DNA of 64,000 bases from Chengkuizengella sp. SCS-71B (GCF_040100845.1 NZ_JAZHSH010000001.1:2154501-2218500); one strand, 5' to 3'; counted from the stretch's first letter, positions 53,623 through 63,003 are shown. Numbers and translations are program-made. The notes: generated from the letters alone by a model not told the origin.

Positions 53623-53680
53623 GGAACCCAATTTCATCTTTTTTCATATATATAACATACATTTAAGAATGAAAATTGTA
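53623..53680 (+). repeat. Conserved upstream block, copy 2 (before the TPR glycosyltransferase)
   Basis: This is homologous to 44012-44070. It contains CATACATT, which fits a sigma-E -10 box, but no matching -35 was seen. Confidence 0.55.
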
Positions 53681-53704
53681 CCTTACGAGGCAGGGGAAGA
53701 TAAT

Positions 53705-54793
53705 ATGAGTATGGCAACAATAAGTCTTTGTATGATAGTGAGAGATGAAGAGGAAGTACTTGATCGATGTTTAGTATCAATTGCTGACTTAGTAGATGAA
53801 ATCATAATTGTAGATACAGGTTCAACCGATAAGACAAAAGAAATTGCTAAGAAATATACAGACAAGATTTTTGATTTTGAGTGGGTAGATGATTTTTCTG
53901 CAGCGAGAAATTTTTCTTTTTCAAAAGCAACAAGTGACTATATTATGTGGCTCGACGCAGATGATATTGTACCTGAAGAAAGTCGCAAACGAATATTAAA
54001 ACTGAAAGACAAACTTATCCCTCATAGCATGGAGTGTGTCATGATGGAATATGAATATTCCTATGATGAGGAAGGTAACCCCACATTTACGCATCGTCGC
54101 GAACGTATTGTAAAAAGGGAAAGGAATTTTAAATGGAGTGGGTTAGTTCATGAAATACTTGATGTTACAGGGGTAGTTTTCGTAACGAATATTGTTATAA
54201 AACATTTAAAAACCAAACCAAATACAGATCGAAACATTAAAATTTATGAAAAAGCGATTGAAGAGGGCAAGGACTTAACTGCAAGAGATGTGTTGCATTA
54301 TGCGAATGAATGTTTTGATCATAAAAAACATAGAGAAGCGTTAGAATGGTACCAAAAATTTTTGAAAGAAGATTCTGAGAACGTAGATGAGCGAATTTAT
54401 GCATATTTAAAACTTGTTGATTGTTATATTCATTTTCAACAATATGATCAAGCGTTGGCATATTGCTTGTACACATTCCAATTGAACACGCCTAGGGCAG
54501 AGGTTTGCTGTAGATTAGGTTATATTTACGAATTTAAAAAAGAAATAGAAAAAGCAATTAGCTGGTACAAAATTGCCACTGTTATTGATATTTCAGAGCA
54601 AAGTGTGTATGTTCAACAACCATGTTATACATGGCTTCCGCATATACAATTATGTGCATGTTACATGTCTTTGGGTAATCTTGAAAAAGCAAAAAAACAT
54701 AATGACATGGCAGCCAAATATATTCCTAATAGTTCCTACGTAACCAACAATGAAAAAATGATAGATGAAATGAAATCTAAAATTGAAGAATGA
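53705..54793 (+). CDS. Family 2 glycosyltransferase with C-terminal TPR-like repeats (copy 2)
   Basis: This 362-residue paralogue of the protein at 35169 has the same GT-A core (SLCMIVRDEEEVLDRCL, VDTGSTDKT, LDADDIVP, FTHRRERIVKR) and TPR-like C-terminal half. I choose ATG 53705 behind AGGGGAAG; an in-frame ATG at 53669 has no ribosome-binding site. It is the last gene of the glycan cluster and is followed by a terminator. The duplicated pair at both sides of the cluster suggests expansion by duplication. Confidence 0.88.
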   Translation: MSMATISLCMIVRDEEEVLDRCLVSIADLVDEIIIVDTGSTDKTKEIAKKYTDKIFDFEWVDDFSAARNFSFSKATSDYIMWLDADDIVPEESRKRILKLKDKLIPHSMECVMMEYEYSYDEEGNPTFTHRRERIVKRERNFKWSGLVHEILDVTGVVFVTNIVIKHLKTKPNTDRNIKIYEKAIEEGKDLTARDVLHYANECFDHKKHREALEWYQKFLKEDSENVDERIYAYLKLVDCYIHFQQYDQALAYCLYTFQLNTPRAEVCCRLGYIYEFKKEIEKAISWYKIATVIDISEQSVYVQQPCYTWLPHIQLCACYMSLGNLEKAKKHNDMAAKYIPNSSYVTNNEKMIDEMKSKIEE

Positions 54794-54816
54794 AATGTTG
54801 AAATATGAAAATACCT

Positions 54817-54847
54817 AAAAAAAGCTCTGATTTAATGGGCTTTTTTT
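54817..54847 (+). terminator. Rho-independent terminator closing the glycan cluster
   Basis: AAAGCTC pairs with GGGCTTT around an AT loop, with a T7 tail. Confidence 0.8.
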
Positions 54848-54972
54848 GAGCTGAATTTGAAAAGAGAAAAGACATTCATTCATACTTGTAATTTATATGG
54901 ATTAAAAAGAGTTGAACTTAATAAAGAATTTGGACATACTGATATATTAGATCATCCAAAAAATGAAGGGCT

Positions 54973-55830
54973 TTGAAAATATTGATGAAAAAAGAAAAAG
55001 TTAATCACCTACATATTTCTGGTTTAGATGGAACATTATTAAACTATAAAGCACAACTATCTGAGTATGCTCGTCACCAATTGAATATACTCATACATAA
55101 TGGCTTGCTCTTTACCGTTGCGAGTGCAAGAAGTATTTTTTCCATTCGACAAACTTTAAAGGGTTTAACTCTTACATTACCGGTTATAGAGTTTGGAGGA
55201 GCATTGATAACAGATATAGAGACTGGTCATCATCTTAAAATAAACAATATTGAATCCAATTTAACGAATGATTTATATCATTTATTTTCTGAAGTCGGAT
55301 TTACACCTCTAATTACCAGTTTTAATGGAAAAGAAGATTGTCTATATTATGAAGCCATCTTAAATGAAGGAGTAAATTGGTATATAATAAACAGACAACA
55401 AATGAAAGATAACCGCTTAAAGAAAGTCGAATTAAAGAGTATAATGAAAGATCAAATTGTATGTTTCACAATTATTGAACATTATGAAGTATTAAGAGAA
55501 CTTAGAAATAAGATCCTTGATATGTATTCCAATCATGTAGAAGTATACTTAAAAGAAAATCCCTTTACAAAAGGATGGTTTTGGTTAACCGTTCATGATA
55601 AAAAAGCAACAAAAGAACACGCAATTCACTACTTGTTAAAGGAGTATGGGGTTAATAAAGAACAACTAACTGTTTTTGGCAGTAAAACGAGTGATCTAAA
55701 CATGTTCAAAATTGCAAAAAATCGCATCGCAGTTTCTAATGCAAAACCAGAACTAAAGAAACAAGCTACAGAGATCATTGGAAGCAACATTGAAGATAGT
55801 GTTGTGAATTACATATTAAAAAGTACATAA
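54973..55830 (+). CDS. Cof-type HAD family protein lacking the catalytic nucleophile
   Basis: This 285-residue protein has the overall Cof/YidA fold including the KATKEHA motif III lysine, but motif I reads ISGLDGT: the nucleophile Asp of DxDGT is Gly (G17, codon GGT in place of GAT). Motif IV reads FGSKTSDLNMF, where the first Asp of GDxxND is Ser (S237). It is unlikely to hydrolyse phosphate esters. The start is TTG 54973 or ATG 54985. It may be a regulatory pseudoenzyme or an early pseudogene with an intact frame. About 75 bases before it a short open tail ending HPKNEGL has no recognised relative. Confidence 0.82.
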   Translation: MKILMKKEKVNHLHISGLDGTLLNYKAQLSEYARHQLNILIHNGLLFTVASARSIFSIRQTLKGLTLTLPVIEFGGALITDIETGHHLKINNIESNLTNDLYHLFSEVGFTPLITSFNGKEDCLYYEAILNEGVNWYIINRQQMKDNRLKKVELKSIMKDQIVCFTIIEHYEVLRELRNKILDMYSNHVEVYLKENPFTKGWFWLTVHDKKATKEHAIHYLLKEYGVNKEQLTVFGSKTSDLNMFKIAKNRIAVSNAKPELKKQATEIIGSNIEDSVVNYILKST

Positions 55831-55894
55831 GCCTTGTGTCCTTGTGTTACTTAAAAACGTAAATATAAATATAACTTTCAACTTGGAGGTGCGT

Positions 55895-56629
55895 ATGAAT
55901 CGAATTGCAATTATATCTGATATTCATGGCAATATTCCTGCTCATGATGCAGTAATGAAAGACATAACGCATAGAGATATACATAAAATTTTTTGTTTAG
56001 GTGATATGGTTGGAAAAGGACCTCATTCAGAAATAGCGGTTGATAGAGTAAAAGAACAGTGTGATGTAGTCATTAAAGGAAACTGGGATGATTCTATAAC
56101 GATGAAACATGAACATGAAACAATGTTATGGCATCAGAAACGATTAGGAGAACAAAGGCTTGATTATTTAAAAAGTTTACCTTATTCGATTGATTTTTGG
56201 ATGAGTGGAAAGTTAGTTCGATTATTTCATGCATCAGCAGAAAGTGTGTATAAAAGAGTTCAACCCTGGGATTCAATGGAAGAAAGGCTTGCTATGTTTA
56301 ACAATACAGAAAGTACGGGTTTTCCAGATAAAGAACCTGATATGGTAGGATACGGAGATATTCATAATGCTTACATACAAAACTATAGAGGGAAAACATT
56401 GTTTAATGTAGGAAGTGTCGGTAATCCTTTAGATCTTAAACAAGCCTCATATGCAATTATTGAAGGAGAATTTGATAGTAAAGAGCAGGGTTCGGTTTCA
56501 ATCCAAATTGTTAGAATTCCCTATGATATTGAACTTTCAATAAAACAAGCTGTTGATGAAAACATGCCTGAACTTGAAGCTTATATTAAAGAATTGAGAA
56601 CTGGCAAGTATAGAGGGTTAAAAGATTAG
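55895..56629 (+). CDS. Calcineurin-like metallophosphatase (YfcE/MJ0936-type)
   Basis: This 244-residue protein has the metal motifs SDIHGN, GDMVGKG, GNWDD, LFHAS and GDIH in family order. I choose ATG 55895, behind GGAGGTG. It probably hydrolyses a phosphomonoester or phosphodiester in the cytosol; the substrate is not known. Confidence 0.88.
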   Translation: MNRIAIISDIHGNIPAHDAVMKDITHRDIHKIFCLGDMVGKGPHSEIAVDRVKEQCDVVIKGNWDDSITMKHEHETMLWHQKRLGEQRLDYLKSLPYSIDFWMSGKLVRLFHASAESVYKRVQPWDSMEERLAMFNNTESTGFPDKEPDMVGYGDIHNAYIQNYRGKTLFNVGSVGNPLDLKQASYAIIEGEFDSKEQGSVSIQIVRIPYDIELSIKQAVDENMPELEAYIKELRTGKYRGLKD

Positions 56630-56660
56630 TTTATGAACTTTTATTACAAGGAGAGAGAAA

Positions 56661-57278
56661 GTGAAGGAACTAGCTGAACATTGGGATAAAATATACAAAA
56701 AAACAGAGGATGAAAATCTAGGGTGGTATGAGGAAGATTTTTCACAAACATTAAAGTTATTAAATCTAATCCGAACATGGAGAGATTCTAAAATGTTTGT
56801 ATCAGGTGTTGGAACATCGGGTTTAGTTGATGAACTACTGCAATCTAAGGCAGATTTAGTTTTAAATGATTTAAGTTCAGAAGCTATTGAGAAATTAAAA
56901 CTCAAATATATGGATATGGATAATCGCATTGAATGGCTTTGTCAGGACATTTCTGAACCACTACCACCAGATTTGAAAAAGATAGATATTTGGATTGATC
57001 GAGCTGTGTTGCACTTTTTAACGGATGATGCCTCTATTGGGCAGTATTTCAAAAATGTAACCTCTAGTCTGAAAGTTGGTGGTTATGCTATCTTTGCAGA
57101 ATTCTCAAAAAAGGGTGCTACAAAATGTGCTGGTCTTGAGGTTAGAAGATATGATATTCAGGATTTAAAAGAAAATCTTCCTTTTTTTGAATGTATTGCA
57201 GAACAAGAATATACATTTATCAATTCTAAGGGAGACCCACGTCCTTACATATATGCTTTATTTAGAAAAATTAAATGA
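56661..57278 (+). CDS. SAM-dependent methyltransferase
   Basis: This 205-residue class I methyltransferase has a loop (FVSGVGTSGLVDEL), LNDLSSEAIEKLK, WIDRAVLHFL and a VGGYAIFAEF post-motif, resembling small thiopurine- or tellurite-type methyltransferases (HWDKIYKK and NLGWYEEDFS at the N-terminus). The start is GTG 56661 behind AAGGAGAG. Substrate is unknown. Confidence 0.82.
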   Translation: MKELAEHWDKIYKKTEDENLGWYEEDFSQTLKLLNLIRTWRDSKMFVSGVGTSGLVDELLQSKADLVLNDLSSEAIEKLKLKYMDMDNRIEWLCQDISEPLPPDLKKIDIWIDRAVLHFLTDDASIGQYFKNVTSSLKVGGYAIFAEFSKKGATKCAGLEVRRYDIQDLKENLPFFECIAEQEYTFINSKGDPRPYIYALFRKIK

Positions 57279-57336
57279 GTGTTACTTCCAAAAGTTAACA
57301 CTATAATAGATGATTTAACATTGGAGTGGTTCAATT

Positions 57337-58020
57337 ATGATTTTTTTTGATATTGACGAAACGCTCTTAGATTTTAAAGAAGCTGAATATCAAGGAGTAA
57401 AAAAATTATATAACAAATTTACTGATATTTTTAAAATTACAGAAGAAGAATTTTATGATCACTGGTGTGCAATTGGGAAGAAACATTTTACTAGATTTTT
57501 AAAAGGTGCGTTGACTTTTGAGGAACAAAAAATAGAAAGAATAAAAGAAGTTTTTCATTTATTTGAAACATCTCTTGATGATATAAAAGCTAAACAGTAT
57601 TTTCAAATCTACTTAGCTCACTTTGAAGAAAGTTGGACAGTTTTTGATGATGTTTTTCCATGTCTTCAACAATTACAGGATTATAGACTTGGGATTATAA
57701 CCAATGGAGATGCACAACAGCAAATTCAGAAGCTCAAAAAAATTGGAGTTTATGATTACTTTGAAATCATAGTATCTGCTAGTGAGGTTGGAGCAGCAAA
57801 ACCTAATTCAAAAATATTTAGATTAGCTTGTGAAAGAGCGAATGTTAAACCAACAGAAAGTGTTTATGTTGGGGATGATTTAAAAACTGACATATTAGCT
57901 TGTAGAACAATAAATATGAAGGGGATTTGGTTGAATCGTAAAGATCAGAAAGAATATATTCAGGTAGAATCAATAAATACCTTAAATGAATTGAGAGATA
58001 AGATTATTAAAATCATCTAA
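57337..58020 (+). CDS. HAD hydrolase, YjjG/YfnB-type nucleotidase
   Basis: This 227-residue protein has intact HAD motifs: FFDIDETL (motif I with DxDET, found in the YjjG branch), ITNGDA (II), the AKPNSKIF lysine (III) and GDDLKTDI (IV). YjjG relatives dephosphorylate non-canonical pyrimidine nucleotides. The start is ATG behind GGAGTGG. Confidence 0.87.
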   Translation: MIFFDIDETLLDFKEAEYQGVKKLYNKFTDIFKITEEEFYDHWCAIGKKHFTRFLKGALTFEEQKIERIKEVFHLFETSLDDIKAKQYFQIYLAHFEESWTVFDDVFPCLQQLQDYRLGIITNGDAQQQIQKLKKIGVYDYFEIIVSASEVGAAKPNSKIFRLACERANVKPTESVYVGDDLKTDILACRTINMKGIWLNRKDQKEYIQVESINTLNELRDKIIKII

Positions 58021-58058
58021 GACGATGATAAACATTCAATACAAACCGGAGGATTTAT

Positions 58059-58409
58059 ATGAAAATAAGCAAAAAAAATGCTGAACATTATATTTGGGGG
58101 AAGTTATGTGACGGGTGGCATCTAGCAAAATCTAACGAATTAAGCATCATTCATGAGAAAATGCCTCCACACACTACTGAAAATAAACATTTCCATAATA
58201 AATCTAAACAATTTTTCTTTGTATTATCAGGACAAGCTACAATAGAAGTGAAGGATGAAATGATTTTGTTAAACGAACATGAAGGAATAGAGATTCTTCC
58301 TAATACCCCTCACCAAATGATGAACAATTCCTCTAGTGATGTTGAATTTTTAGTTATTTCAACACCAACTAGCAAAGGGGACAGAGTTGTGGTTGATAAT
58401 GATGATTAA
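58059..58409 (+). CDS. Cupin-domain protein
   Basis: This 116-residue single-domain cupin has motif 1 (HNKSKQFFFVLSGQATIEV) and motif 2 (ILPNTPHQMMNNS), with the metal-binding His/Glu positions partly kept. The start is ATG behind GGAGGATT. It overlaps the next HAD gene by about 20 bases. Function cannot be told; many such proteins bind small ligands or sugars. Confidence 0.85.
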   Translation: MKISKKNAEHYIWGKLCDGWHLAKSNELSIIHEKMPPHTTENKHFHNKSKQFFFVLSGQATIEVKDEMILLNEHEGIEILPNTPHQMMNNSSSDVEFLVISTPTSKGDRVVVDNDD

Positions 58410-59058
58410 AGCAGTCGTCTTTGATTTAGATGGTACATTATTAAACAGAGAAGATTCTTTAAAGTTATTTGTTGAAGATCAACATGATCGAATAAATGCA
58501 TTGAAGAAAATAGACAAACAAACTTATATTCAACGATTTATTGATTTAGATGATCACGGATATGTTTGGAAAGATAAAGTCTATGACCAACTTATAAAGG
58601 AATATCAATTGTCTATAACTGTAGATGAATTGTTGGAAGACTATATCAATTCCTTTCAACTTCATTGTATTGGTTTTCCTGGACTTATGGAAATGTTAAC
58701 TGCATTAAAAAATAGAGGTTTAAAGCTAGCGATTATTTCTAATGGTTATGGATCATTTCAATACAACAATATTCAAGCGTTAGAAATAGAAAACTTTTTT
58801 GATCACATTGTCATTTCTGAATGGGAAGGTATAAACAAACCGGATTCTAAAATATTTCTTAATACGCTAAAAAAGTTGGGTGTAAAGGAAAATGAAGCTG
58901 TTTATGTTGGAGATCATCCTGAAAATGATGTGATAGCTAGTCGAAGTGTAGGCATGAAGGCATTATGGAAGGAAAGTAACTTGTATGACGTTCCATCAGA
59001 AAATGATGGGGTTATTTATAATTTGTTAGATGTCAACAAGATTATAACAAATTTGTAA
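58387..59058 (+). CDS. HAD hydrolase family protein
   Basis: This roughly 220-residue haloacid-dehalogenase-like phosphatase has complete motifs: VFDLDGTLL, IISNGYG, the NKPDSKIF lysine and GDHPENDV, with a helical cap after motif I. TTG 58387 has AAAGGGG 6 bases upstream, while ATG 58399/58402 give the more usual MIKAVVFDLDG start. It is translationally coupled to the cupin gene. Confidence 0.87.
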   Translation: MWLIMMIKAVVFDLDGTLLNREDSLKLFVEDQHDRINALKKIDKQTYIQRFIDLDDHGYVWKDKVYDQLIKEYQLSITVDELLEDYINSFQLHCIGFPGLMEMLTALKNRGLKLAIISNGYGSFQYNNIQALEIENFFDHIVISEWEGINKPDSKIFLNTLKKLGVKENEAVYVGDHPENDVIASRSVGMKALWKESNLYDVPSENDGVIYNLLDVNKIITNL

Positions 59059-59109
59059 AGTGAAGTTAGATAATATAAATTCACTCTATTAAGGAGCAAA
59101 TTTCAACGT

Positions 59110-59658
59110 ATGACTACAATATATGAGAAAAGTACAACTCAAGAATTTACCATTCCAGAGTATGAACTAGCTAGTTTAAGTTCTAGATTACTTGCAAAAA
59201 TAATTGATACTATTTTATTAGTTATCGTTATATTTATTTCTGTCATGTTACCAAATTACATTATTAAAGAAAGAGAGGACTTAACCCTCATTTTCTTTGT
59301 TGGAATTGTTTTAACATTTGTTTTTTATCAAGCATATTTACTAACGAGATACGGATATTCTATAGGTAAAAAAGTATTAAAGATTAAGATTGTACATAAT
59401 GAAAATAATAATAATGGTGGATTCTTTAGGAATGTTTTCTTGCGGTCATTTATTAATGAACTTATAGCAAGTATTATACCTTTATATGGTCTTATTGATA
59501 TATTATTTATTTTTACAAATGATCATAGATGTTTACATGATAGATTAGCTGGAACTAAAGTAATTATTGATGATGAAAGTATTTCTGATCAAGAGGAGCT
59601 AGCTTTTGATGAGTTATGGAACCAAAAGCAATTTAATAATAACAAAGAATTAAAATAA
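59110..59658 (+). CDS. RDD family membrane protein
   Basis: This 182-residue protein starts with a cytoplasmic segment followed by the RDD motif region (SSRLLAKIIDTILL) and hydrophobic helices at about 30-50, 60-80 and 120-140; CLHDRLAGTKVI is the conserved C-terminal signature. The start is ATG behind AAGGAG. Some RDD proteins are Na+/H+ antiporters, but most have unknown roles. It meets the next gene end to start. Confidence 0.88.
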   Translation: MTTIYEKSTTQEFTIPEYELASLSSRLLAKIIDTILLVIVIFISVMLPNYIIKEREDLTLIFFVGIVLTFVFYQAYLLTRYGYSIGKKVLKIKIVHNENNNNGGFFRNVFLRSFINELIASIIPLYGLIDILFIFTNDHRCLHDRLAGTKVIIDDESISDQEELAFDELWNQKQFNNNKELK

Positions 59659-59684
59659 TGATAATACAACAAGAGGTGAAGCAT

Positions 59685-60155
59685 ATGCAAATACGTTCTT
59701 TAAAACCATCTGATTATGAAATAATTAGTCCATTAATAGACGAATGGTGGGGTGGACGAAATATGAGGCACTTACTACCAAAACTATTTTTTAACCATTT
59801 TAATAAGACTAGTTTCATTGTTGAAAAAGATGAAGAAATTATTGGATTTTTAATCGGATTTTTATCACAAACATTCTCTGACAAAGCTTATATTCATTTT
59901 GTTGGTGTTCATCCACAATATAGAAAATGTAATGTAGGTAAACAACTTTATAATGCTTTTTTTGATATAGCAAAACATAACAAACGTAATACTGTAAATT
60001 GTTTAACCTCACCTGTTAATAAAACCTCCATATTATTCCATCAAAGATTGGGGTTTAATATAGAAGATGGGGACATTGAAATTGAGGGTGTCTCTGTACA
60101 TACAAATTATAATGGGAACGGTCAAGATCGGGTTTTATTTGTTAAAAAGATATGA
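59685..60155 (+). CDS. GNAT family N-acetyltransferase
   Basis: This 156-residue acetyltransferase has an acetyl-CoA-binding loop (HPQYRKCNVGKQLYNAFF) and the β4 strand IHFVGVHP. I choose ATG 59685 behind GAGGTGAAG; an in-frame ATG at 59658 lies at the end of the RDD gene with no ribosome-binding site. Its substrate is unknown. Confidence 0.87.
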   Translation: MQIRSLKPSDYEIISPLIDEWWGGRNMRHLLPKLFFNHFNKTSFIVEKDEEIIGFLIGFLSQTFSDKAYIHFVGVHPQYRKCNVGKQLYNAFFDIAKHNKRNTVNCLTSPVNKTSILFHQRLGFNIEDGDIEIEGVSVHTNYNGNGQDRVLFVKKI

Positions 60156-60216
60156 AGTAATATTAATTATTATAGTGGGTAATTTGATAGTTTGAAAGAA
60201 TTAAGGAGAAAATTTA

Positions 60217-60995
60217 ATGGTTGAATCTTTGATAACGATGCTAAGCCATGCGGAAAAGACATTTGAATTTAAAACGAACTGCTTTAAAGAAGTTTATGGG
60301 GTATTCAGACCCCTAAACTTGAACTATGGTATATGTTAATGGAATATTGTGAAGGTTATCCTATGAGTCCTGATTCAATCAAAGAGGATCATATGTATTC
60401 CTTGGGTAAAACATGTGCGATGATGCATAAACAATTTAAAGAGATATCTACAGAAGAAGAAAGATTTCATTTTGAAAACCGTCGTGAAGTATTATTTAAA
60501 CACTATCAAACACAATTAGAAAATGTTGAAAAACTTAATCAAAATCAATACATAGTACTTATTAAGAAGCTAGAAGCAATTATTGAAAGCCTTGATGATC
60601 AGTTTTTTAAACAAATTCGAAAAGGGTTTACCCATTCTGATTTTGCATCTGACAATGTATTGTTTACCAATAATGATGTGATTGTTTTGGATTTTGACCG
60701 CAATTGTTATTCATTTCAATGGCATGATGTAGGAAGAGCAATCATGTCGTACGCATTTAATAATGATTCGATTGATATATCTCTTTTAAATTCATTTGTT
60801 AAGGGCTATAACTTCATTTATTCGTTGTCTATTTCTGAAATTGTTAAAGCAATTAAACTTGTCTGGATAGTAGAAGTTACTTGGTAGATGAAATCGGACT
60901 TATTGTTGCAAAAGAAAGCACCAAAAGTAAAAAGATTCATAGAGGAATTAACATGGTTAACAAATCATTGGTTTGATTTAGAATCTATATCTTGA
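60217..60995 (+). pseudogene. Aminoglycoside phosphotransferase (APH)-like protein, degraded
   Basis: ATG 60217 behind AAGGAGAA opens a frame that stops after about 40 codons. The kinase-like part continues in another frame from about 60303 (TPKLELWYMLMEYCEGYPMS, HSDFASDNVLF with the catalytic Asp, VIVLDFDRN). An in-frame TAG at 60885-60887 interrupts this part; beyond it the same frame continues to a TGA at 60993-60995 (VKRFIEELTWLTNHWF). Much of the N-terminal lobe is deleted. The gene is inactive unless a truncated product has a role. Confidence 0.82.
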
Positions 60996-61032
60996 TGTTA
61001 CTTAGCCATAACTTAAGATTGTATATTTAAAC

Positions 61033-61052
61033 ATTCTATAAATGTATAGAAT
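61033..61052. promoter_or_regulatory. Inverted repeat upstream of the racemase gene
   Basis: ATTCTAT and ATAGAAT are spaced 6 bases, with a third half-site and TATAAT (61058-61063) just after. It is a possible operator overlapping a promoter. Confidence 0.4.
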
Positions 61053-61130
61053 CATTCTATAATCCTTTACTCCAAAAAAGCATTATAATTTAAAATGTAA
61101 CATTTAGAATGCTTGAAAGGAGTGATGAAA

Positions 61131-61841
61131 GTGACTAAAATAATAGGGATTATTGGTGGTATGGGTCCTATGGCAACTGTGGATCTAATGGAAAAGATTA
61201 TTAGGAATACACCAGCAAAAGAAGATCAAGAGCATATTCACGTTATTGCTGATAATAACGCACAAATACCTGATCGTTCTTCAGCAATATTAGGCAGAGG
61301 GGAAGATCCTACTCCATTATTGGTGCAATCAGCACAAAGATTACAAAATGCAGGTGCCGAATTGCTTGTTATTGCGTGTAATACAGCACACTTTTATTAT
61401 AATGCTGTAAAGAAGGCTATACAAATTCCGATCTTACACATTCCTCTTGAGACAGCTTATTATTTAAATTCCAATAACTTTAAGAAGGTTGGTTTATTAG
61501 CAACAGATGGGACTGTGAAATCAAAGTTGTATCAAAGATATTTTCTAAAATATGATATTGAATATATTCGTACGGACAATAAGTTACAGGAAAAAGTAAT
61601 GCAAGGAATATATGATATCAAAGCTGGGAGATTTGATTCAGCTTATTTGCATCTATCGATGGTCGCTGAGCAATTGAAAAAGAATGGAGCTGAAGCCATT
61701 GTTGCCGGTTGTACTGAAGTTCCTTTAGTGTTGAAATCAAAAAAGGAAATGTGCATCATTGATCCAGCAGATATCATTGCCAAAAAAGTCATCGAAGTAG
61801 CTAGAGGAATCAATACTGAAAGATTTAAAATTTCAATATAA
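61131..61841 (+). CDS. Aspartate/glutamate racemase family protein
   Basis: This 236-residue cofactor-independent racemase has the two catalytic cysteines C83 (IACNTAH) and C194 (AGCTEVPL) and IGIIGGMGPMAT at the N-terminus. I choose GTG 61131, 8 bases after AAAGGAG; an upstream TTG/ATG would start inside or next to the ribosome-binding site. It probably makes D-aspartate or D-glutamate, or belongs to the YgeA amino-acid racemase group. A LysR gene and a symporter gene follow. Confidence 0.9.
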   Translation: MTKIIGIIGGMGPMATVDLMEKIIRNTPAKEDQEHIHVIADNNAQIPDRSSAILGRGEDPTPLLVQSAQRLQNAGAELLVIACNTAHFYYNAVKKAIQIPILHIPLETAYYLNSNNFKKVGLLATDGTVKSKLYQRYFLKYDIEYIRTDNKLQEKVMQGIYDIKAGRFDSAYLHLSMVAEQLKKNGAEAIVAGCTEVPLVLKSKKEMCIIDPADIIAKKVIEVARGINTERFKISI

Positions 61842-62020
61842 ATTCATTTCTAATTCATAATTTTTCAAGTATATCACTTACTTTCATAGATATTTACTTA
61901 CTTAAATTGGGTAAATTATGTTTTAATTATAGCTCAATTCTAAGTTATCACTAACTTTTAGTCCGCTTTGTGATATAGTAAAATCAATTCAAGTAAGTGA
62001 GTATGCAAAAGGAGTAAATT

Positions 62021-62890
62021 ATGAATATTGAAAATATTGAGGCCTTTATTTATGTTTGTCAATTAGGGAGCTTTAATAAAGCAGCAGAAGCCCTTTTTTT
62101 AACACAACCTTCTGTTACTGCTAGAATTCAGTCTCTTGAACGTGAGATGAATTTAAAACTTTTTAATCGCAACGGTAAAAATATCTCATTAACTGATAAA
62201 GGCGAATATTTTTTTCCCCATGCTCAAAAAATATTACAGTCCTATCAAGATGCAAAGTATGGCATGCAACAAGTAGTTTTGCCAAATGAATTAAATATAG
62301 GCAGCGCTCTTTCGATTTCTAACAATGTTCTGCATACAATATTACCTGAAATAAAATCTCAATTTAACAATGTACGAATAAAAATTGTTACGGGTCATTC
62401 TAAAGATATACTGAATAAAGTCATAAGCAAAGAAGTGGACTTTGGTATCGTAAGAACAGAAACTCATCCACAAGTGGAATCTATTTTGTTATATGAAGAT
62501 CCAATTCATTTGTTTGTTCCTCCAGGTCATGAATTATTAAATCAATGCAAGATAACATTAGAAAATGTTGGGAAACAACCGCTTATCTTTTTTGACTATG
62601 GATCAATGGACTGGTTATATATCCATCGTCTATTTTCAAGTAATCTTATAACGCCTAATATTGCGTTAGAGGTAGACAATATGGAAACAGCAAAAAATTT
62701 GTTACTCCAGGGAATGGGCATTAGTTTTTTACCAGAACATTGTGTAAAAAAAGAGCTTGAAAAAGGTCAGCTTTTTCGAGTTGCTTTAACACCGCCTATT
62801 AAAATGAATATCAATATTGATTTAATTTATTTGAAAGGGCGTTCAAAAACTATATTTATAGATTTTTTTAAAGATAAATTTAAAATGTAA
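62021..62890 (+). CDS. LysR-family transcriptional regulator
   Basis: This 289-residue regulator has the N-terminal helix-turn-helix (GSFNKAAEALFLTQPSVTARIQSLE) and a periplasmic-binding-like effector domain at about 90-285 (LNIGSALSISN, NMETAKNLLLQGMGISFLPEH). The start is ATG behind AAGGAG. It is a likely regulator of the adjacent symporter or racemase; AT-rich inverted repeats lie on both sides. Confidence 0.9.
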   Translation: MNIENIEAFIYVCQLGSFNKAAEALFLTQPSVTARIQSLEREMNLKLFNRNGKNISLTDKGEYFFPHAQKILQSYQDAKYGMQQVVLPNELNIGSALSISNNVLHTILPEIKSQFNNVRIKIVTGHSKDILNKVISKEVDFGIVRTETHPQVESILLYEDPIHLFVPPGHELLNQCKITLENVGKQPLIFFDYGSMDWLYIHRLFSSNLITPNIALEVDNMETAKNLLLQGMGISFLPEHCVKKELEKGQLFRVALTPPIKMNINIDLIYLKGRSKTIFIDFFKDKFKM

Positions 62891-62973
62891 CTAACACTTG
62901 ATATAACAACGTTTTTGTCAAGTATAATTATACAAAAAAAGTTTGTTATTAATCACTAAATCATATTTTTTCA

Positions 62974-63003
62974 TTGACAATAAATATTTTATTGTATTAA
63001 AAT
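62974..63003 (+). promoter_or_regulatory. Promoter with internal palindromic operator, symporter gene
   Basis: TTGACA (62974-62979) and TAAAAT (62998-63003) are spaced 18 bases. A perfect palindrome ACAATAAA-TAT-TTTATTGT (62977-62995) fills the spacer and overlaps both boxes, so a bound regulator would control the promoter. Confidence 0.65.

Noticed and set aside
54880-54972. Short open tail ending HPKNEGL before the HAD gene
   Set aside because: It is too short, has no start with a ribosome-binding site and no relative that I recognise; it may be a gene remnant.
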